A stretch of DNA of 10,659 nt from Lentisphaeria bacterium. GTDB lineage: Bacteria; Verrucomicrobiota; Lentisphaeria; JABSQK01; UBA12247. The number at the start of each line of letters is the position of its first letter. The stretch's first letter is position 1. The position numbers and the translations under genes were made by a program. Below the pieces are notes generated by a model. It made no database searches. It was not told where the DNA came from and was given only the letters and a program-made list of their open reading frames with translations. This document shows, piece by piece, positions 6,748-10,659 of this stretch. Location: NCBI GenBank assembly GCA_003477185.1, contig DMTJ01000358.1, forward strand, positions 1 to 10,659. Reading direction: 5' to 3'.

Positions 6748-7659
6748 TCAGGCAGGTGTGAGGCCGCTCTGGTAGAGGGCGATGGCTGTGATCATGAGAA
6801 CCGCGGCGATGAGTTGTCGGCAGCGTGTCTGGACGCTGGGCGTACCCTCGTCGGCGGCAACTCCTACAGCCACGAGCACGATTCCGAGTAGGACCGTGAT
6901 GATGCCGCGGGTGGACTGCATCATGATGCCAAAGACCACGCCGATGTAGCTGATGGCGCCGAAGAGGCCAATCATGCCGGCGTACCAAGCACTGGCATAG
7001 GCGAGCGCATGGTGCCACTCGCGCTTGGTGGCGCGACGAATGATCCCAAACCCCGCACAGGCAAGGGCCCCACAGACCAAGTAGGGGAGAGTGACCGCGA
7101 AAAGGACGGTTCGGATGTTCGGGGCAGCCCCAAAGGCCTCCATAACCGCACCGATGCTGTAGTCGGATCCGCAGTAGAGTCCACAGGTCGCCAGGGCTAG
7201 GCCTATCAGCCGCAGGGTGACGCCTTCGGCGCTGTTGCGTAGAAGGAGTGCAGCTACTAGGGTGAGTAGTACCGCCAGCCACTGCTGGCCGGTAAGCGTG
7301 TTGCCGAGTGCCAGGCCGATCAGCGCCGCGATCCCAATCTTCAAGCCCAGTAGGGGCGCAATGTTACTCGCGCTAGTTTCCCGCAGGATATAGAACAGCA
7401 GCGCTTGCGCGGCCAGGTAGAAGAGGGCAGCGCTGGTGGCCGCGAGCCAAGCGCTGGCCCAGCCACCAACTGGCACAGACCAGGTCCACGGCAGCAGGGC
7501 GAGGGAGAAGATACCCATGATTACATGGGCGAGGATAAGTAGTTGCAGGGGCGAGCGAGCCGGCTGGCGCACAAAGGTCCGCGAGAGGATGTAGCTCACG
7601 GAGATGGCCATGGCCGCACCAAAGCCGTAAAGCATGCCGATGCCAACATTTGAGGTCAC
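6748..7659 (-). CDS. EamA/DMT-type integral membrane transporter
   Basis: 303 residues with about ten hydrophobic helices (for example near 7-25, 39-58, 66-90, 101-119, 125-140, 148-165, 183-206, 225-257, 263-277, 282-298), the size and layout of the drug/metabolite transporter superfamily. The two halves each end in the usual way for EamA repeats: a small-residue helix then a long aliphatic helix (APLLGLKIGIAALIGLALG then LAVLLTLVAALLL; GIMMQSTRGIITVLLGIVLVAVGV). Such proteins move small metabolites or amino acids across the inner membrane; the substrate here cannot be read from sequence. The start is GTG at 7659, chosen because AGGAGG precedes it by nine bases and the first helix begins soon after. 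It follows the RlmD-type gene on the same strand after 97 bases, so it may share its transcript or have its own promoter in that gap; I see no clear one. Confidence 0.85.
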   Translation of the reverse strand: MTSNVGIGMLYGFGAAMAISVSYILSRTFVRQPARSPLQLLILAHVIMGIFSLALLPWTWSVPVGGWASAWLAATSAALFYLAAQALLFYILRETSASNIAPLLGLKIGIAALIGLALGNTLTGQQWLAVLLTLVAALLLRNSAEGVTLRLIGLALATCGLYCGSDYSIGAVMEAFGAAPNIRTVLFAVTLPYLVCGALACAGFGIIRRATKREWHHALAYASAWYAGMIGLFGAISYIGVVFGIMMQSTRGIITVLLGIVLVAVGVAADEGTPSVQTRCRQLIAAVLMITAIALYQSGLTPA

Positions 7660-7668
7660 GCCGGGGAT

Positions 7669-7674
7669 CCTCCT
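7669..7674 (-). promoter_or_regulatory. Ribosome binding site that sets a GTG start for the transporter
   Basis: Reading the - strand, AGGAGG is followed nine bases later by GTG (7659-7657). The perfect Shine-Dalgarno match decides the non-ATG start. Confidence 0.75.
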
Positions 7675-7756
7675 AGTGTTGAGTCGTCGCGGACAAGGGC
7701 AGAGGTGAATAGGCCGGTCAAATCAACGCGACGCTAGAAATGGCTGCGTTGGGCCG

Positions 7757-9148
7757 TCAGGTAAGCTCGCGCTTCACCAGCTCGACGACGGTCTCGAGGT
7801 GCAGCGTGTGGGGGAACATATCGACGGGCTGAACGCGTACGCAGCGATAGTGCAGGGATAGGGCCTGCAGGTCGCGCGCAAGTGATTTGGGGTTGCAGCT
7901 CACGTAGATGATGCGCGGAGCGGCGAACTGTATCATGGCGCGAATGGCCGCGGGATGGATGCCGGCACGGGGCGGATCGCAGATTACAAGGTCTACGTTG
8001 TCAGTATGATCTGCCAACACGCTTTCGACCTTGGCGGTGGCAAATGAGATGTTCTCGATCTCGTTGCGGGCCGCGTTCTCGTTTGCGTCGCGGACCGCGT
8101 CTGGGACTTCTTCGATGCCGTGTACATGCCCGGCCTGGCGGGCAATCATCAGACTGATCGAGCCAATCCCGGAGTAGAGATCCAGCACTTTCTCGTGCCC
8201 CTCGAGTTTTGCGAATTCCGCAATTACGTCGTAGAGGATGCGGGCCTGGCGAGAATTGGGCTGGAGAAAGGACTTGGGCCGGACGCAGAGGACGGAGCCG
8301 CCGAGGTCTTCGAGGATGGACGGCTCACCGTGGGTGTGCTCCAGGGGCAGATCGTAGATGCTGTCGTTGCCCTTGGGATTGATCACCTTGTGTACGGAGG
8401 TGACGCCTTCGGTGGCGGCGAGCTGGTCCAGCAAGCCAGCGAGGGCAGGGTGGTCTTCGCCAAACGAGGCGATGGCCATAGTCTCGCCGCGTGTGGTCTG
8501 GCGCACAATCAGGTTCCGCATGATCCCGTGCTTCTCGCGAACGTTGTAGAACGGGAGCTCGTGCGCGATCGCGTAGTCGTACATCTGCAGGCGGAGCGAG
8601 TCGGCTACAGCGGGCATGAGATGGCAGCGGTCGAGATGGAGAATCTTGGCGAACTGCCCCTGTGGATGAAAGCCGGCAGCTGGAAGCCGGGTAAAGGTGG
8701 CGTCTGAGTCGATGTCCTGCTGGGAGAGCCAGCGCTGATCGCAGAAGCTGAACTCGAGCTTGTTGCGGTACTCGAAGGGATTGTCGCAGCCGAGGATAGT
8801 GCGCCATTCGGGTTGGTCCTGGCCAAATAGCGGCTCGAGGCGATTGCGGAGTTCGCACTCCTTGAACCGGAGCTGTGCTTCGTAGGCTACGTGCTGCAGG
8901 CGGCAGCCGCCGCAATCGGTGGTGTGCGCGCAGCGTGGCGTGGCGCGGTCGTCGCCAGCCGTGTGTAATTCGTCAATGCTGCTTTCACGGCGGCGTTTGC
9001 GGCGCTTGCGCACTGCGCTGAGGGTGACGAGATCGCCGGGAACGGCGTCGCGCACATGAACCTCGCGACCGTCCACAGTGGCGATGCCCTGACCATCTTC
9101 GGCGAGGCGCTCGATCTGGACTGGCAGTGGCTCGGGGGCGTCGCTCAA
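7757..9148 (-). CDS. rlmD: 23S rRNA uracil-C5 methyltransferase, RlmD/RumA type
   Basis: Methylates a uracil C5 in 23S rRNA (U1939 in E. coli RlmD) using S-adenosylmethionine. Numbering from the TTG start gives 463 residues. They comprise a TRAM RNA-binding domain (about 8-45, VQIERLAEDGQG...VHVRDAVPGDLV); a basic KRRKRRR linker; iron-sulfur cysteines C73, C79, C82 (C-x5-C-x2-C) and C175; an SAM-binding motif VLDLYSGIGS (321-330); DPPRAG (391-396); the catalytic Cys in SCNP (418); and the HLETVVEL end with the family's Glu (452). The frame stays open upstream to an ATG at 9310, but that stretch has arginine-rich junk composition and lies inside namZ, whereas TTG at 9148 overlaps the namZ stop (TTGA) and sits just before the TRAM domain. 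No Shine-Dalgarno is visible at TTG, consistent with translational coupling. The intact cluster ligands favour RlmD over paralogues without the cluster, though U747/U1939 choice cannot be excluded. Confidence 0.92.
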   Translation of the reverse strand: MSDAPEPLPVQIERLAEDGQGIATVDGREVHVRDAVPGDLVTLSAVRKRRKRRRESSIDELHTAGDDRATPRCAHTTDCGGCRLQHVAYEAQLRFKECELRNRLEPLFGQDQPEWRTILGCDNPFEYRNKLEFSFCDQRWLSQQDIDSDATFTRLPAAGFHPQGQFAKILHLDRCHLMPAVADSLRLQMYDYAIAHELPFYNVREKHGIMRNLIVRQTTRGETMAIASFGEDHPALAGLLDQLAATEGVTSVHKVINPKGNDSIYDLPLEHTHGEPSILEDLGGSVLCVRPKSFLQPNSRQARILYDVIAEFAKLEGHEKVLDLYSGIGSISLMIARQAGHVHGIEEVPDAVRDANENAARNEIENISFATAKVESVLADHTDNVDLVICDPPRAGIHPAAIRAMIQFAAPRIIYVSCNPKSLARDLQALSLHYRCVRVQPVDMFPHTLHLETVVELVKRELT

Positions 9149-10359
9149 TCTTGGTAAATGCGGTAGGTGTCGATCGCGCCACGATACAGGCGCTGATTGC
9201 GTGTCCAGGCTTTCAGCATGGTCCGCGGGGCCTGCTCGGCCATCAACCACTTGCGGACCCGGTCGGTGCCCATGGCGACGTCGAAGGCGCGAAACTTCTC
9301 CGGATTCCATTTGAAGCGGCTTGGATAGTAGCGCTGCAGGTGGTCCAAGACCACGTACTCGGTGGTGGACGGCAGAAACTTGCGAACATCGCTAACCCCG
9401 AGGAAAATTGCGCGGGTGACTTCGCCCTTCCAGGGACCGGTGGGCATGGTGAACTCGGTGGGCAGAAACTTTATGCCGGGAAGATTGGCCTTGTTGAGGA
9501 TTTCGGCAGACTTCTGGGCATCGAGCCATGGGGCACCGACAAGCTGAAAGGGATAGCGAGTGCCGATTCCGATGTTCATGTTTCCAAGCGTGCCAATGGT
9601 GCCGGTGGCAGCGAAGCAGATGGCCGAGTTCACAGAGGGAATATTGGGGCTCGGGCCGATCCAGTTCAGACCGGTCTGATCGTAAGTCATGGAGCGTCGA
9701 TAGCCAGCCATAGGAATGACGATGAGCCGACAGTTGAGTTTGTGGACGGCATTGAAGTAGCGGCCAATTTCGCCGGGGGTGGTGCCGTAGACGCGTGGGA
9801 TCGGATAGAGACCGAGGAATGAGTCCCAGCCGTCATGGGTGACGGGGCCGTCGATCACGCCGCCAGCCAGCGGGTTGGGCCGGTCCAGGACGATCACGGT
9901 CTTATGCTGTTCGCCCGCTGCGGCAAGTGCCTCGGCCAGGGTCCAGATGTAGGTATAGGCGCGGCTGCCCACGTCTTGGATGTCGTAAATCAGGACATCG
10001 AGTTGGGCCAGCACCTTGGCGTCTGGACGATGGCTGCCGCCATAGAGGGAATGGATGGGCAGGCCGGTGCCGGAGTCTTTTCCGTCGTCGACGTGCTCGC
10101 CAGCTTCTACGACACCACGGATGCCATGCTCGGGGGAGAACAGCGCGACAAGATTCACGTCCGGATGGGCATAGAGCAGATCGATGGTGGTCTGGCCAGC
10201 AGCGTTCTTGCCGGTCTGATTGGTGATCAGGCCTACTTTCTTGCCTTGTACTAACTGCGTGTAGCCCCGCAGAAAGACATCTACCCCGAGAGCAAAGTCG
10301 CCAGCAAATGTGCTGAACATAGAAACTTGCAGCATGATGACCAAACCCAAAATTTTCAT
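9145..10359 (-). CDS. namZ: NamZ-type exo-beta-N-acetylmuramidase (DUF1343, GH171), exported
   Basis: 404 residues. NamZ enzymes release terminal N-acetylmuramic acid from peptidoglycan fragments in cell-wall recycling. Residues 1-19 look like a signal peptide (MKILGLVIMLQVSMFSTFA), so the enzyme probably acts in the periplasm. DUF1343 landmarks in order: GVDVFL (25-30), KKVGLITNQTG (40-50), LFSPEHGIRG (73-82; the Glu of SPEHG is the likely catalytic acid), IYDIQDVGSRAYTY (124-137), VLDRPNPL (157-164), VYGTTPGEIG (190-199), GLNWIGPSPNIPS and TRYPFQLVGAPW. Length and motifs are complete. The ATG at 10359 overlaps the stop of the upstream gene (ATGA) and the TGA overlaps the rlmD-type TTG, which ties the three genes into one translational unit. 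No strong Shine-Dalgarno is seen before the ATG. Confidence 0.92.
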   Translation of the reverse strand: MKILGLVIMLQVSMFSTFAGDFALGVDVFLRGYTQLVQGKKVGLITNQTGKNAAGQTTIDLLYAHPDVNLVALFSPEHGIRGVVEAGEHVDDGKDSGTGLPIHSLYGGSHRPDAKVLAQLDVLIYDIQDVGSRAYTYIWTLAEALAAAGEQHKTVIVLDRPNPLAGGVIDGPVTHDGWDSFLGLYPIPRVYGTTPGEIGRYFNAVHKLNCRLIVIPMAGYRRSMTYDQTGLNWIGPSPNIPSVNSAICFAATGTIGTLGNMNIGIGTRYPFQLVGAPWLDAQKSAEILNKANLPGIKFLPTEFTMPTGPWKGEVTRAIFLGVSDVRKFLPSTTEYVVLDHLQRYYPSRFKWNPEKFRAFDVAMGTDRVRKWLMAEQAPRTMLKAWTRNQRLYRGAIDTYRIYQD

Positions 10360-10659
10360 GCGATTGTCGGCAGCTCGACTACCTTCCCCTCTGGTTCAAA
10401 ATCCTTGACGAAAGCCTCGTGAAAATCCAGGCCGTCTGCGAAATCATCGAGCGAATCCTGCTTGCTAGCTCGCAGCAGCTTATGCTGGACGAGCAAAAAG
10501 ACGATGTGGCCGAAGTCGATGCTCTCATGAATGCCCCACTCACTCAATAGTGGTTTGGTCATGGGGCCGAATTGGCGGACCGCTAGGTCGCGAATACCCA
10601 GCAGCAGATCTTGGCCGCGAATGTGGTCTTCGCGTGTGCTGCGGGAAATTTCCGTGGCA
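10356..10659 (-). CDS. Minf_1886-type conserved PVC protein (TIGR04138), N-terminus outside window
   Basis: The last 100 codons and stop are visible; the frame is open to the window edge, with no stop before it, so the start lies beyond base 10659. The visible sequence runs through GQDLLLGIRDLAVRQFGPM, then LSEWGIHESIDFGHIVFLLVQHKLL, then DSLDDFADGLDFHEAF. This matches the small family named after Methylacidiphilum Minf_1886 (about 130-150 residues), which has H..GQELL.GIR..A...FG, WGI....DFG.IVF.L and FAD..DF..AF. The function of the family is unknown; it has no signal peptide or membrane segment in the part seen. An internal ATG at 10562 is not the start, because the conserved blocks continue upstream of it. 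The gene heads the coupled trio with namZ and rlmD. Confidence 0.82.
   Translation of the reverse strand, partial: ATEISRSTREDHIRGQDLLLGIRDLAVRQFGPMTKPLLSEWGIHESIDFGHIVFLLVQHKLLRASKQDSLDDFADGLDFHEAFVKDFEPEGKVVELPTIA

Noticed and set aside
8120..8707. Long + strand open frame (195 codons) opposite the methyltransferase
   Set aside because: Antisense shadow of a gene with complete family motifs; no domain pattern or RBS of its own.
9149..9310. N-terminal extension of the methyltransferase from an ATG at 9310
   Set aside because: It lies wholly inside namZ, has junk-like Arg/His/Pro composition, and precedes the TRAM domain by more than is normal; TTG at 9148 is a better start.
9127..9822. Long + strand open frame (231 codons) opposite namZ
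   Set aside because: Antisense shadow in GC-rich coding sequence; no recognisable protein features.

Overview
The window looks like a piece of a chromosome from the Planctomycetes-Verrucomicrobia-Chlamydiae group, most likely Verrucomicrobiota. The best lineage marker is the partial gene at the right edge. It matches the small Minf_1886-type family (TIGR04138), which as far as I know is confined to Verrucomicrobia and Planctomycetes. A NamZ (DUF1343) enzyme, a planctomycete-style sulfatase remnant and a small lysine-rich protein of a type I associate with Verrucomicrobia agree with this, but none of them proves it.

Left part (1-3367, + strand): the end of a heavy-metal efflux operon. A CzcA/CusA-type RND pump, cut by the window edge, is followed 26 bases later by a small exported protein with histidine clusters at both ends. 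Next comes a convergent serpin gene (3434-4603, - strand) with an unusually basic reactive loop and no clear export signal.

Middle part (about 4690-6340): no intact gene. It holds two truncated genes lying head to head. One is an NnrS-type membrane protein (- strand) with an internal deletion and frame changes. The other is a sulfatase (+ strand) that keeps its CSPSR active-site motif but has lost both ends and carries two one-base frameshifts, each in a run of T. The decayed stretch ends in an 86-base imperfect inverted repeat with a perfect hairpin at its centre. A 76-residue conserved-looking protein (6417-6647) follows, bracketed by further hairpins.

Right part (6748 to the end, - strand): a drug/metabolite-type (EamA-like) membrane transporter lies 97 bases downstream of a tightly packed trio, read in the order Minf_1886-family protein, NamZ-type exo-muramidase, RlmD-type 23S rRNA uracil methyltransferase. 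The trio is joined by an ATGA and a TTGA stop/start overlap, so its members are probably translationally coupled. This fixes a TTG start for the methyltransferase that an automatic call would probably misplace.

I see no rRNA, tRNA, CRISPR array, transposase or phage gene. I did not find a clear-cut new defence or mobile system. The most unusual items are the polybasic serpin, the doubly His-tailed partner of the metal pump, the hairpin-bracketed small gene, and the linkage of muramic-acid recycling, rRNA methylation and a PVC-specific unknown in one operon.
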